DNA from: Phycisphaerae bacterium
GTDB lineage: Bacteria > Planctomycetota > Phycisphaerae > Sedimentisphaerales > SM23-30
Direction of reading: 5' to 3'
Assembly (NCBI GenBank): GCA_021736565.1
Contig: JAIPFO010000013.1
Span: forward strand, 1-21,797
DNA length: 21,797 nucleotides
In this document: one piece after another, positions 6,902 to 14,878 of the stretch
Numbering within the stretch: the stretch's first letter is position 1
Layout of the letters: the number at the start of each line of letters is the position of its first letter
The notes under the pieces: generated by a model
What the model was told of the DNA's origin: nothing
The model's input: the letters and a program-made list of their open reading frames with translations, nothing else
The model's database searches: none
Program-made: the position numbers and the translations under genes

Positions 6902-8215
6902 TCAATCTACGGCAAGTGATCTGTAAACTTCATCCAGTGCGCGTCGCAACCCCCAGGCTTTCTGACTGGGATCATCGTCACGGCTCGCTTTACTGAGTGC
7001 GTCCTCGAGAATCGAACGTTCTTCATCCCCCAGGGCGTTTGTGTGTGATTTCAGCAGAGAACTGACGGTGACTTCATAAATCGCAGCACAGGCAGAAGGT
7101 TGCCCGGCATTGAATACAGGTACCCCGCGACTGATCGCAAGTTCGATCACTTCCCTGGCCGTTTCCTCTGAGGTTGACTTTTCGGCTGGTGGAAGCAAAA
7201 CCATGTCAATGACATGGATCACACCATTAGAAGTTATGATGTCAGACGTGATCACTTTAGCATCGTTGACCTGGAAAGACCCGGCCGCCTGGATCTTAAC
7301 GGGCTTCCCCTGGAGCGTCCGGGGCGTCTGGGCAGCAAGCAGAATTTCCCCGGAGACCACATGATAGGAAAGCACGGCAATAAGCTTATCTTTATTTTCT
7401 GGTTTAAGAAGGTCTTCAACGGTGCCTTTGGGGAGCTTGGCAAAGGCCTGGTCCGTTGGAGCAAAGACGGTAAGAGGGCCCTGGCCTTTCAGTGCATCGA
7501 CTAGCCCCGCAGCCTTGACGGCGGCAACCAGGGTCTTGAATGTGCCGGTGGCAACGGCCGTATCCACGATGTCCTTGCTTTGGGCTTCGGCTTTACTTGA
7601 GGAAGTTGCCATCTCGGCCTTGATCCAACTTAATTCCAACTGGAATGAACCGGGCTTCTTATCCGATAATGTTAAACCAATGCTTTGGATGTCTTTTGCC
7701 TTAACCGGGCCAATCCCCGGAATGACCCTGCCAAAGGAGGTAAATACGAAATCCTTCAGATTTATTTGGACTTCCTGCCAGGTGTCTTTTTGAGTCTTCA
7801 CAGGTGCACGATAGGATGAGGCCGATCTGTCAGAAGATGTCATCAGGTTAACAAAGTAGGTTCTGCCATCACCTTTGAGCCGGAGGCTTAACTGGTCGTA
7901 TTTATCAAGATTTAAATCGGTCGGCTTTGATCGAATGGAGGTAAAACCGCCTCGATTTTCAAGTGATAAATTACCAGAAAACTCCAGCGTTTTGCCATCA
8001 GTAATACGGAATCCACCCTCGGAGATGCCGCCCATAACGCTGTCGTTTACTGAAATCCATTTTTGAGCCGCGGACCTTTCAGAGAAGTCAAACAAGATTT
8101 TGCCCAGGGGTTCAGATGCCGTTGCGATGGCCACACCGCCAAAGAAAAGGGTCCATAGTGTTAAAATAGTGACTGAATATCGTGAATATCGTGAATATCG
8201 TATGACGAGTCTCAT
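6902..8215 (-). CDS. Secreted CIA30 domain-fasciclin fusion protein
   Basis: A signal peptide (hydrophobic ILTLWTLFFGGVAIATA, cleavage near ATASE) is followed by a CIA30/NDUFAF1-like beta domain at about 39-200 (FDFSE, WISVNDSVMGGISEGGF, LRLKGDGRTYFVNL). A fasciclin/FAS1 domain follows at about 214-343 (TLVAAVKAAGL, LTVFAPTDQAFAKLP, LSYHVVSGE, NGVIHVIDMVL). A C-terminal helical region of about 85 residues (REVIELAISRGVPVFNAGQP) remains unassigned. FAS1 domains generally mediate adhesion or ligand binding outside the cell; the role of CIA30 domains in exported bacterial proteins is unclear. The start follows AAAGGA and there is a strong promoter at 8311-8339. The N-region contains a 9-base tandem repeat encoding RYS three times. 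Confidence 0.9.
   Translation of the reverse strand: MRLVIRYSRYSRYSVTILTLWTLFFGGVAIATASEPLGKILFDFSERSAAQKWISVNDSVMGGISEGGFRITDGKTLEFSGNLSLENRGGFTSIRSKPTDLNLDKYDQLSLRLKGDGRTYFVNLMTSSDRSASSYRAPVKTQKDTWQEVQINLKDFVFTSFGRVIPGIGPVKAKDIQSIGLTLSDKKPGSFQLELSWIKAEMATSSSKAEAQSKDIVDTAVATGTFKTLVAAVKAAGLVDALKGQGPLTVFAPTDQAFAKLPKGTVEDLLKPENKDKLIAVLSYHVVSGEILLAAQTPRTLQGKPVKIQAAGSFQVNDAKVITSDIITSNGVIHVIDMVLLPPAEKSTSEETAREVIELAISRGVPVFNAGQPSACAAIYEVTVSSLLKSHTNALGDEERSILEDALSKASRDDDPSQKAWGLRRALDEVYRSLAVD
8175..8201 (-). repeat. Three tandem copies of a 9-base unit inside a signal peptide
   Basis: GAATATCGT is repeated exactly three times on the plus strand. On the coding strand it gives RYS-RYS-RYS in the positively charged N-region of the CIA30-fasciclin signal peptide. 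Copy number could change in frame and alter the net charge. Confidence 0.9.
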
Positions 8216-8310
8216 ATTTATTTCCTTTAAAAAACATGTTCTTCTGGCATTTACCAGATAATTTCGTAAACCGTTGAACAGCTACGCCACTCACTAACGG
8301 CATACACATT

Positions 8311-8339
8311 AGTATATAACAGCGATTAAGGCAATTCAA
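8311..8339 (-). promoter_or_regulatory. Sigma-70 type promoter of the CIA30-fasciclin gene
   Basis: On the minus strand TTGAAT (8334-8339) and TATACT (8311-8316) are separated by exactly 17 bases. Transcription would start near 8304, giving a leader of about 90 bases that contains CTGGTAAATGCCAG, a small inverted repeat. Confidence 0.65.
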
Positions 8340-8379
8340 GTTTCTCCACATACTCCGACGATTTATCCGCTAAAAAGGC

Positions 8380-8769
8380 TCTTTTATGGGCCAAAAACCT
8401 CCATGGGTACGTTTTATTTCAAATATTATTGATTCCAGCGCTTCTATTAATTTTGGATATTTAATCTCAAACCTGGCTTTAATGAATCTTTCTGAACAGG
8501 CTCGCTGGCCTGAAAAAAAAGTTCATCTGCCGAATGCGATATTCGTTCCAGCCAGGTTTACTATCACATCAGAGTCATCAAGACATCTTCCCCATCCGTC
8601 GGTATCTTTGGGGTCCCCCCTGAGAACATCAACCGCTCTTTCAAAAAAAGAAGAGGCTTTTTCTGGCCTTCGCGTCAGTGCGATAACATGATGTTCTTTG
8701 ACAAGTTCATTACACAGGTCTCTGCCGGTGGCCCCCGGTTGCGCCGGCTACGATTATCTTTATGGCCAT
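8380..8769 (-). pseudogene. Decayed TIGR01777-type NAD-dependent epimerase (YfcH-like)
   Basis: The minus strand begins MAIKIIVAGATG, then a one-base insertion near 8740 breaks the frame. The next frame continues TGRDLCNELVKEHHVIALTRRPEKA and GWGRCLDDSDVIVNLAGTNIAFGR, the expected nucleotide-binding and NLAGxNI motifs. A TGA replaces the usual Trp codon after GR. A further shift in a run of eight T leads to SGQRACSERFIKARF, which matches the next helix of YfcH homologues. Nothing of the remaining two-thirds of the domain is found. It starts about 22 bases after the photolyase stop, so it was probably once in the same transcript. Confidence 0.8.
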
Positions 8770-8791
8770 ACCTCCACATATTGAAATAGTT

Positions 8792-10147
8792 TTATGAATC
8801 TTGCAATTGCCTGATCTTGTCAACATAGGCTTCCGGGTTAAACTTACGCTTCAAGCCCGCCGCATTCATATATCTGACCTTGCCGAAAATATTCCGTTCT
8901 GACCAGGCCCGGTCATGCTTGCCAAAGCACCATGCAATACCGGCATAACCGTTGGGGTCACGGCCATCCAGTTCATACTTATTGTTCAGGTAAAGGGCCA
9001 CTTCAAAACCTTGCCTGGGATTCCTGGTCCATTCAAGAATCTTTTTACCCCAGTACATTCTCATATACCCATGCATTTTCCCTGTATAGACCATTTCTTG
9101 CTGAGCGGCATTCCAATAGGGGTCATGAGTTTCGGCCTGTTCAAATTCGTCAAGGGCGTAGATATATTCTCGTTTATCCCGACCATGAAAATTTAAAGTA
9201 TTTCTCGCCCAGGGAGGCAGGCATAAAAACTTATCATAGTTTTGATTGTAATAGACAAAGTTATAGCTCAGCTCTCTTCGAACGATAAGTTCTTCCAGGA
9301 AAACATCTTTCCCGGGACTGTCCGATCCCAAAACTTTCAATGCAATGTACAAAGGTGATATCTGCCCAAAGTGCAGGTAAGGACTCATATTAGAAGTGGC
9401 GTCAAGGCAGGGATCATTTCGCCCATCGGCATAATGATCCAGTTTTGTTTTCATGAAATCTTTTAGTTTTATTTTAGCCTGGACATTTCCACCCCTGATA
9501 TTTTTTACTGGCTCAACACTTCGATCAATGCTGAGCTTCGCGAGTGCCAGGTCAATATTGCTTATATCGAAGTCATCGAATTTCATGTCCATGCTGCTGT
9601 ACAAAGGTTTCTTATGAATTACTGGAACCAGGTATTCAGGCAGCTTTTTATTTATTCTTGGCCTTAAGGTGCCCGCCGAATAATTCTCTTTATCCGAAAC
9701 TTCCATGACCGGGACGATTAGATTGGTCTCCACTTCTTCCAACAGGCATTGAATGCTTTTAGCCACACACTGACGCCATTTTCGCTGGATACGCGTATGG
9801 CCGGCGTCAACAACAACACGACAGGCATTTTTAGCCAGTGCGATGACCGCCAACTCCGGAGCCCCATACCGTATCAGAAGTTTTATATTGCGATTCTCCA
9901 GGGTCTTTTTGGCGTCGGTGAGTCCTTCAAGCATGAAATGGTAGTGCCTGAGATTTGCTTCCGGATAGTTATCGACCATTCCAAAAACAGCCACGACCGG
10001 AACTTCCAGCTCATTGGCCTGCCTGATTGAATATTCCAGGGCATGGTTATATTCGGCTCGCTGAGCGGCCTGCATCCAGTAAAGAATATAGCGTCCTTTA
10101 CCCACTGGTTTTTTATTTAAGGTCTTTATACGTTCCTTGTGAATCAT
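8792..10147 (-). CDS. phr: Class II CPD photolyase (deoxyribodipyrimidine photolyase)
   Basis: The 451-residue protein uses light to reverse cyclobutane pyrimidine dimers. Class II features are clear: N-terminal YWMQAAQRAEYNHALEY (about 23-39), MSPYLHFGQISPLYIAL in the FAD domain, WNAAQQEMVYTGKMHGYMRMYWGKKILEW, and the C-terminal YELDGRDPNGYAGIAW with KVRYMNAAGLKRKF. The length is normal for the class and no key block is missing. The ATG is preceded by GAAGGA. It is the first gene of the minus-strand block, followed by the remnant of an epimerase, and it sits with a LOV photoreceptor and other families commonly linked to light response. Confidence 0.96.
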   Translation of the reverse strand: MIHKERIKTLNKKPVGKGRYILYWMQAAQRAEYNHALEYSIRQANELEVPVVAVFGMVDNYPEANLRHYHFMLEGLTDAKKTLENRNIKLLIRYGAPELAVIALAKNACRVVVDAGHTRIQRKWRQCVAKSIQCLLEEVETNLIVPVMEVSDKENYSAGTLRPRINKKLPEYLVPVIHKKPLYSSMDMKFDDFDISNIDLALAKLSIDRSVEPVKNIRGGNVQAKIKLKDFMKTKLDHYADGRNDPCLDATSNMSPYLHFGQISPLYIALKVLGSDSPGKDVFLEELIVRRELSYNFVYYNQNYDKFLCLPPWARNTLNFHGRDKREYIYALDEFEQAETHDPYWNAAQQEMVYTGKMHGYMRMYWGKKILEWTRNPRQGFEVALYLNNKYELDGRDPNGYAGIAWCFGKHDRAWSERNIFGKVRYMNAAGLKRKFNPEAYVDKIRQLQDS

Positions 10148-10438
10148 TTTTTCAATCCTTCGTGATTGAGTACTTTTATATTTTTTTAACTTGTAACAGG
10201 TCCATTGAGCGATATCGCTGGGTGACAGAACGCATGCCGGACTTTTTTTTATTTTTCGTGCCTGGATTCGAATGGCTTCAAAAGTGTCCTTTATTCATAT
10301 TACACGACAAAGCCCGGTTAAAAAAGGATCTATCGAAAAATATAGTGCGAAAGTCAACGGATTGGACATATTCGCCTTTGGCAAACGACTCATACTGATT
10401 ATAGTCAGCGAATCCACTGTTTTTCAAATTTTAACGCC

Positions 10439-10457
10439 GGCGACTGCTTAGGTCGCC
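10439..10457. other. Stem-loop in the intergenic region
   Basis: GGCGAC and GTCGCC form a six-base-pair stem around a seven-base loop (TGCTTAG). It is followed by TTAAAA rather than a T run, so it is a poor terminator candidate. Confidence 0.4.
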
Positions 10458-10649
10458 TTAAAAGTCATTTCAAACGGTATCGAAGGGGCCAGGCGGCCGC
10501 AAAAAGGCACTGACAGCGATATTATTCCTGACCTTCACTACACCAAAGCGCCATGCTCATTTATTTTCATGTTTTAAAAAAATAGCGTTATGTGGATTTA
10601 TGGGCTCCAGAACGCGATAGCACGCTCAACCGGAAGCTTCCAGGCATAC

Positions 10650-10720
10650 CATTTAAGCCATTCACTTTTCCCGATAGCCCAAATGCTTATTCCAGGTGCA
10701 AAAAACGCCTTCTGACGTGG
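10650..10720 (+). repeat. Dispersed repeat, faint copy G
   Basis: CATTTAAGCC, CTTTTCCCGAT and CAAAAAACGCCTTCTGACGTGG occur in the same order and spacing as the TTTGAAGCTC, GTTTCCCGCAT and GAAAAAAGACTTTTGAGATGG landmarks of copy A. Much diverged. Confidence 0.4.
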
Positions 10721-10938
10721 CGGCCTTGTTTACCTTTTTTGACAATCAATGATTTTACCTATGAAATCGCCAGAAATCTTATGAATGAGAATTTTTTTTA
10801 ATAACAAAATATATAATAGCATTAAAATATACCATAATTTAGAAAATATTCTTGATTATTAGAGATATATTAAGTACAATTAAATGTATCATGCTTTCTC
10901 TGACCAGTATGAATGTACGATTCTTAACTGTAGTAAAT

Positions 10939-11039
10939 GATGACACCAAGGCCATTCCCGGCGCGCCGGGATTTGAATCTCCTTTCCCGCATCTTCAAAG
11001 GTGATTTTAAAAACGAGAATGACTTTTGACGTGGAAATC
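10939..11039 (+). repeat. Dispersed repeat, copy B
   Basis: The best preserved copy for the palindrome: TCCCGGCGCGCCGGGA (10956-10971) is a perfect 16-base palindrome. The remainder follows copy A, ending GACTTTTGACGTGG. It lies immediately before the histidine kinase gene. Confidence 0.88.
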
Positions 11040-11076
11040 AATAATCACTTTTTTTAGCACAATATAGCTTGTCGAA

Positions 11077-12930
11077 TTGCACACAATGCCCTCCAGTTAT
11101 TATTTTAATAAAGTCAATGATTTTTATGCCCCGATGGGTAAATCGGCAAGGGGCGTGTTGCGCGACCAATTACGATGGCTGGTCAAATTGCGATGGGGAG
11201 CGGTTGCTTTCATTATTATCGGGGCAAGGCTTGGTGCGTCCAGTACAGACCTGGTGATATTTCCGGTTCTGGAGATCGTAACACCAATCTACTATTGTGC
11301 GTTTGCTTTATTGGCGTGCAACATTCTGTATTACCTGCTCAGTATAACTGAAAAAAAGGAGTCGGATCATCGCAACGTTTTGATGGCATTTATTCAGGTT
11401 GAAGTGGACCTGGCCATGCTGACGGCCCTACTGCATTTTTCTGGCGGGGTCATGAACCCCTTCGCTCTGTTTTATGTGTTCCATCTAATAATCGCCACGA
11501 TAATCCTCCCGCTAAATCTCAATTTCTGGATAGGACTAACCGCTATTATTTTATACGGGCTCATGGCGGTGGGTGAAATGAAGGGATGGCCCTGGATGGA
11601 CCACTACCCTTTAAAATTAGCCACCTCCGGTGCATTGTGGAAAAATTCAGTCTATGTGCTTTGGGCGGTGAGTGCGTTTGTCGGCATGGTGGCTTTAACG
11701 CAATATTTGACCCGTTCGGTGGTTAGCCGTATGCGAGCCAAGGAACTTGAAGCGGCTAAAAACCATGACGTGCTGATGGCGATCATTAATGCCATGAATG
11801 AAGGCTTGATATTCCTGACCTCCCAGGGAGACATTTCATTGTGTAACCGTTCGGCCATATCCTGGTGTGAAACAGAACGTAACGATTCACATTATAAACC
11901 GGAAGATTTCCCTGAGGAATTATCGGACCACCTGAAACGCTTACTACGGCCCGCCCATGAAATAGAGACAGAGTCCCAGGTGATAGAATTTGGTTCCATT
12001 GATAACGGCAAGCGTTACATTGAAGCCAAAAGCTATCCTGTCTCTGGTGACCGTGAAGGATATCTGGGGCATGTTATTGTCGGTAAAGACCTTACAGGCC
12101 ACAAGAAACTGGAACGTGACCTGATCGCCCGAACCGATGACGTCACCAAGATCAATGACATCCTTCGCAAGTCTCATCTGGAGATAGCGCATCGCGAGAA
12201 AATGGCCGCTATCGGGCAAATGGCCAGCGGGATTGCCCATGAGATCGGCAATCCACTTAATAGTCTTTCCTCGGTAGTGCAGTATTTGAGCCGTAAAATC
12301 ACTGACCCGGCCAGTAAGAAGCAATTAGACACCATCAGCAACCAGGTGAATCGCATTACAAAAATACTCAAAAACCTGCTTGGCGTTTCCCGGCCGGTTA
12401 GCAATGAATTTACCTGGGTCAACATTAGTCAGGTGATCGAAGCGACCTTGTCACTGATTCGTTATGACAAACGGGCGCAGCATGTGTCAATTGAATATGA
12501 TAAGAATGCCACATTACCAACGATCTGGAATAATTCTCAATATCTTGAGCAGGTATTATTGAATGTGTTTTTGAACGCTTTGGATGCGATGACCGATGAG
12601 GCGAAATTTCAGGAACATACCCTGGGCATTAGACAGTCGGTCGCGAATGATTTGATTGAAATTCGTATTTCGGATACGGGTATTGGAGCTGACGCCGATA
12701 CGCTCTCTCATGTTTTTGAGCCCTTTTACACCACCAAAGGAGTGGGCAAAGGGACAGGACTGGGGCTTTATATCAGCAGGAACCTCATCGGTGATATGGG
12801 AGGATCGATTGAATTGCTGGTGAATCCTGACCGGGGGATAACCGTCGTTTTACGACTCCCTGCCAATCCTGCCGGTGACCTGATGGGAACCAAAACGATG
12901 GAAACAGTTAAATCGGGCGAAAACAATTGA
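11077..12930 (+). CDS. Sensor histidine kinase with RegB-like membrane domain and PAS domain
   Basis: Residues (numbered from TTG 11077) about 35-215 form a six-span membrane domain. It contains GGVMNPF at 123-129, matching the GGxxNPF heptapeptide that binds quinone in RegB/PrrB redox sensors. A PAS-like domain follows at about 228-345. The kinase core is complete: H-box with His388 in GIAHEIGNPLNSL, N-box with Asn500, ISDTGIG around Asp533, FEPFYTTK and GKGTGLGL (558-564). The core is of the NtrB/HydH type rather than the RegB type. The start may be TTG 11077 or ATG 11086; neither has a good ribosome-binding site. The sigma-54 regulator follows 32 bases later and is the obvious partner. I infer that quinone-pool redox state is the signal. 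Confidence 0.9.
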   Translation: MHTMPSSYYFNKVNDFYAPMGKSARGVLRDQLRWLVKLRWGAVAFIIIGARLGASSTDLVIFPVLEIVTPIYYCAFALLACNILYYLLSITEKKESDHRNVLMAFIQVEVDLAMLTALLHFSGGVMNPFALFYVFHLIIATIILPLNLNFWIGLTAIILYGLMAVGEMKGWPWMDHYPLKLATSGALWKNSVYVLWAVSAFVGMVALTQYLTRSVVSRMRAKELEAAKNHDVLMAIINAMNEGLIFLTSQGDISLCNRSAISWCETERNDSHYKPEDFPEELSDHLKRLLRPAHEIETESQVIEFGSIDNGKRYIEAKSYPVSGDREGYLGHVIVGKDLTGHKKLERDLIARTDDVTKINDILRKSHLEIAHREKMAAIGQMASGIAHEIGNPLNSLSSVVQYLSRKITDPASKKQLDTISNQVNRITKILKNLLGVSRPVSNEFTWVNISQVIEATLSLIRYDKRAQHVSIEYDKNATLPTIWNNSQYLEQVLLNVFLNALDAMTDEAKFQEHTLGIRQSVANDLIEIRISDTGIGADADTLSHVFEPFYTTKGVGKGTGLGLYISRNLIGDMGGSIELLVNPDRGITVVLRLPANPAGDLMGTKTMETVKSGENN

Positions 12931-12962
12931 GCCTTGCCGGGCAATTTATTCGTGCATAAATA

Positions 12963-14330
12963 ATGGGGACGTTAACTGAAATGATAAGCCAACATATACT
13001 TCTAGCTGATGATGAAAATACTTTCAGGGAGACTTTTACGTCAGTACTTGAGGAGGAGGGGTTTTCTGTAACGGCCGTTTCTAACGGGACCGATGCGATC
13101 AATGCGCTTCTTTCGCGGGAATACCCCCTTGCCCTGCTGGACATTCAAATGCCGGGAGCCGATGGGATAAAAGTGCTCTGTAAAGCGATGAAAATGTACC
13201 CAAAAATGCGAGTCATAATGGTCACGGCCTTTGGCTCGGTTGAAATGGCCGTTGAAGCGATAAAGCTGGGAGCCTGTGACTACGTGATGAAGCCTGTGGT
13301 TTTTGACGATATTCTTTCAAAAATTCGCCAGCAGCTTCAGGTTTTGGGCCTGGAAGCTGAAAACAAGGCCCTCAAAGACCAATTGGAAAGCCAGTACGGC
13401 CTGGGCAATATCATTGGTAAGTCCCCTATCATGCAGACCATTTTTGACTCGATTAAAAAGGTCGCCCAAACCAATAGTAACATCTTAATTACCGGCCAAA
13501 GCGGTACGGGGAAAGAACTGGTTGCCCGGGCGATTCATTCAACAGGAATTTCGGGCAAGAATCGTTTTGTCGGAGTGAATTGCAGCGCCATTCCAGAGCA
13601 GTTATTAGAGAGTGAACTTTTTGGCCACAAGAAGGGAAGTTTTACATCGGCGGTTTCCAATAAGAAGGGGCTTTTTGAAACGGCCGATGGCGGGACTTTA
13701 TTTTTGGATGAAATTGGCTATATGCCGCTTAATTGCCAGGTCAAGCTGCTTCGGGCGATTGAAGAACGTCAGATCATGCCGATAGGGGCTAACGAACCGA
13801 TCAATTTCGACCTGCGAATCATTGCCGCGATGAATAAGGACCCTCTTGACGAGGTCCATGCCGGCCGGTTCCGTGAAGATTTGTTTTATCGCCTTAATGT
13901 GGTGGGGATCTCTTTGCCGTCATTAAGTGAGCGAAAAGAGGATGTTCCCATTTTGGTGAATCATTTTATCCAGAAATACAATATGGAGATGGGGAAATGC
14001 TGCCAGGGCGTGACCGAAAGTTGTATGGAAATAATGATTAACCACGAGTGGAAAGGTAATGTTCGTGAGTTACAGAACGTTATTGAAAGGGCCATTATTT
14101 TTTCTGAAAACAATCGATTGACGGAATCAGATATTGGCATTGCCAGCTCAACTCAGTCAAATTCGCCGATAGAGAACGAAAATTTAAATGCGTATCTACG
14201 CCAGTGTGAAAAGGAACATCTTGAACGTATTTTAAGCCGATATAATGCCAATAAATCGGATGCGGCCAAGGCGTTAGGAGTGGGATTGTCAAGTTTGTAT
14301 CGCAAGCTTGATATGTTAAAATTATCATAA
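12963..14330 (+). CDS. Sigma-54-dependent response regulator, NtrC family
   Basis: The order is receiver, AAA+ and Fis-type helix-turn-helix. The receiver has the acidic pair Asp16-Asp17, phosphoacceptor Asp60 (LALLDIQMPG), Thr88 and Lys110. The AAA+ domain has Walker A GQSGTGKE (178-185), Walker B GGTLFLDE (243-250) and GNVRELQNVIERA (365-377). The sigma-54 contact loop reads GSFTSA (225-230) in place of GAFTGA; the essential Phe and Thr are kept. The C-terminal helix-turn-helix (about 428-452) ends LSSLYRKLDML. ATG 12981 is an alternative start that would remove six residues. It pairs with the upstream kinase. Its targets probably include the haem genes downstream, although I found no strong -24/-12 promoter in the window. 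Confidence 0.95.
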   Translation: MGTLTEMISQHILLADDENTFRETFTSVLEEEGFSVTAVSNGTDAINALLSREYPLALLDIQMPGADGIKVLCKAMKMYPKMRVIMVTAFGSVEMAVEAIKLGACDYVMKPVVFDDILSKIRQQLQVLGLEAENKALKDQLESQYGLGNIIGKSPIMQTIFDSIKKVAQTNSNILITGQSGTGKELVARAIHSTGISGKNRFVGVNCSAIPEQLLESELFGHKKGSFTSAVSNKKGLFETADGGTLFLDEIGYMPLNCQVKLLRAIEERQIMPIGANEPINFDLRIIAAMNKDPLDEVHAGRFREDLFYRLNVVGISLPSLSERKEDVPILVNHFIQKYNMEMGKCCQGVTESCMEIMINHEWKGNVRELQNVIERAIIFSENNRLTESDIGIASSTQSNSPIENENLNAYLRQCEKEHLERILSRYNANKSDAAKALGVGLSSLYRKLDMLKLS

Positions 14331-14369
14331 CCCGGCAAGGATCGGGCCCTTGATAGAAAAGGATGTATT

Positions 14370-14867
14370 ATGATGCAATTATCAAAAGCTTCTGGTTATG
14401 GGTTACATGCCCTGATGTATATGGTAAAACATCTGACACAAATGCCTGTCCATAGTAAAATAATTGCCCGATCGGAAGGGATTTCCAGCAGTTACCTGAC
14501 CCGCATTTTAGGGCGGCTTGTTGAGGCTCATATTCTTGCAACGAATAACGATGATGAAAAGGAATACTATTTGACAAAACAACCTGGCGAGATCAATATA
14601 CTGGAAATCCTGGAGGCCATTGAGGGCAAATCGTTTCTTACAACCTGTTTCTTAAAATGTAGCGATGAGTGCGGAGGGACTTCTATCAATTGCCAGATCT
14701 ATAAGATCTGGCAACAGTCGATGCAGCCATTGCATGATTCACTGATAAAAACATCATTGGCAGATGTTGCCTGGTCACATCCATTGCACCGTTTTGGTCC
14801 TAAAGCTCTGACACCTGCCTCTTTGCATCAAAATAATATTCAAGAAAACATCCGTTACGATAAATAG
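14370..14867 (+). CDS. Rrf2 family transcriptional regulator with four clustered cysteines
   Basis: The 165-residue protein has the Rrf2 winged helix (MQLSKASGYGLHALMYMV, then GISSSYLTRILGRLVEAHIL) and the usual EINILEILEAIEG helix. Cys93, Cys97, Cys101 and Cys108 (CX3CX3CX6C) lie where IscR, NsrR and RsrR carry their iron-sulfur ligands, so a redox- or NO-sensing cluster is likely. The cysteine spacing differs from the three-cysteine patterns of IscR and NsrR as I recall them. AAAGGATG precedes the start, and hemC begins only 11 bases after its stop. It may repress the haem operon or signal iron or nitrosative status. Confidence 0.92.
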   Translation: MMQLSKASGYGLHALMYMVKHLTQMPVHSKIIARSEGISSSYLTRILGRLVEAHILATNNDDEKEYYLTKQPGEINILEILEAIEGKSFLTTCFLKCSDECGGTSINCQIYKIWQQSMQPLHDSLIKTSLADVAWSHPLHRFGPKALTPASLHQNNIQENIRYDK

Positions 14868-14878
14868 AAAGTATTAAG

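Larger units (their letters stand above)
10148..10938. other. Long gap between the divergent gene blocks
   Basis: I find no convincing gene in this stretch. The open frames present have no recognisable motifs, and the longest runs antisense into the photolyase. The gap holds the promoters of two divergent blocks, a GCGATATCGC palindrome near 10211, a stem-loop at 10439-10457, a faint repeat copy at 10650-10720 and a very AT-rich tract at about 10795-10900. Confidence 0.6.

Noticed and set aside
10027..10398. 123-codon plus-strand open frame
   Set aside because: It runs antisense into the photolyase 5' end, has no recognisable motif and has an odd, aromatic-rich composition.
10592..10801. 69-codon open frame in the central gap
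   Set aside because: It overlaps the faint repeat copy and shows no protein-like motif.
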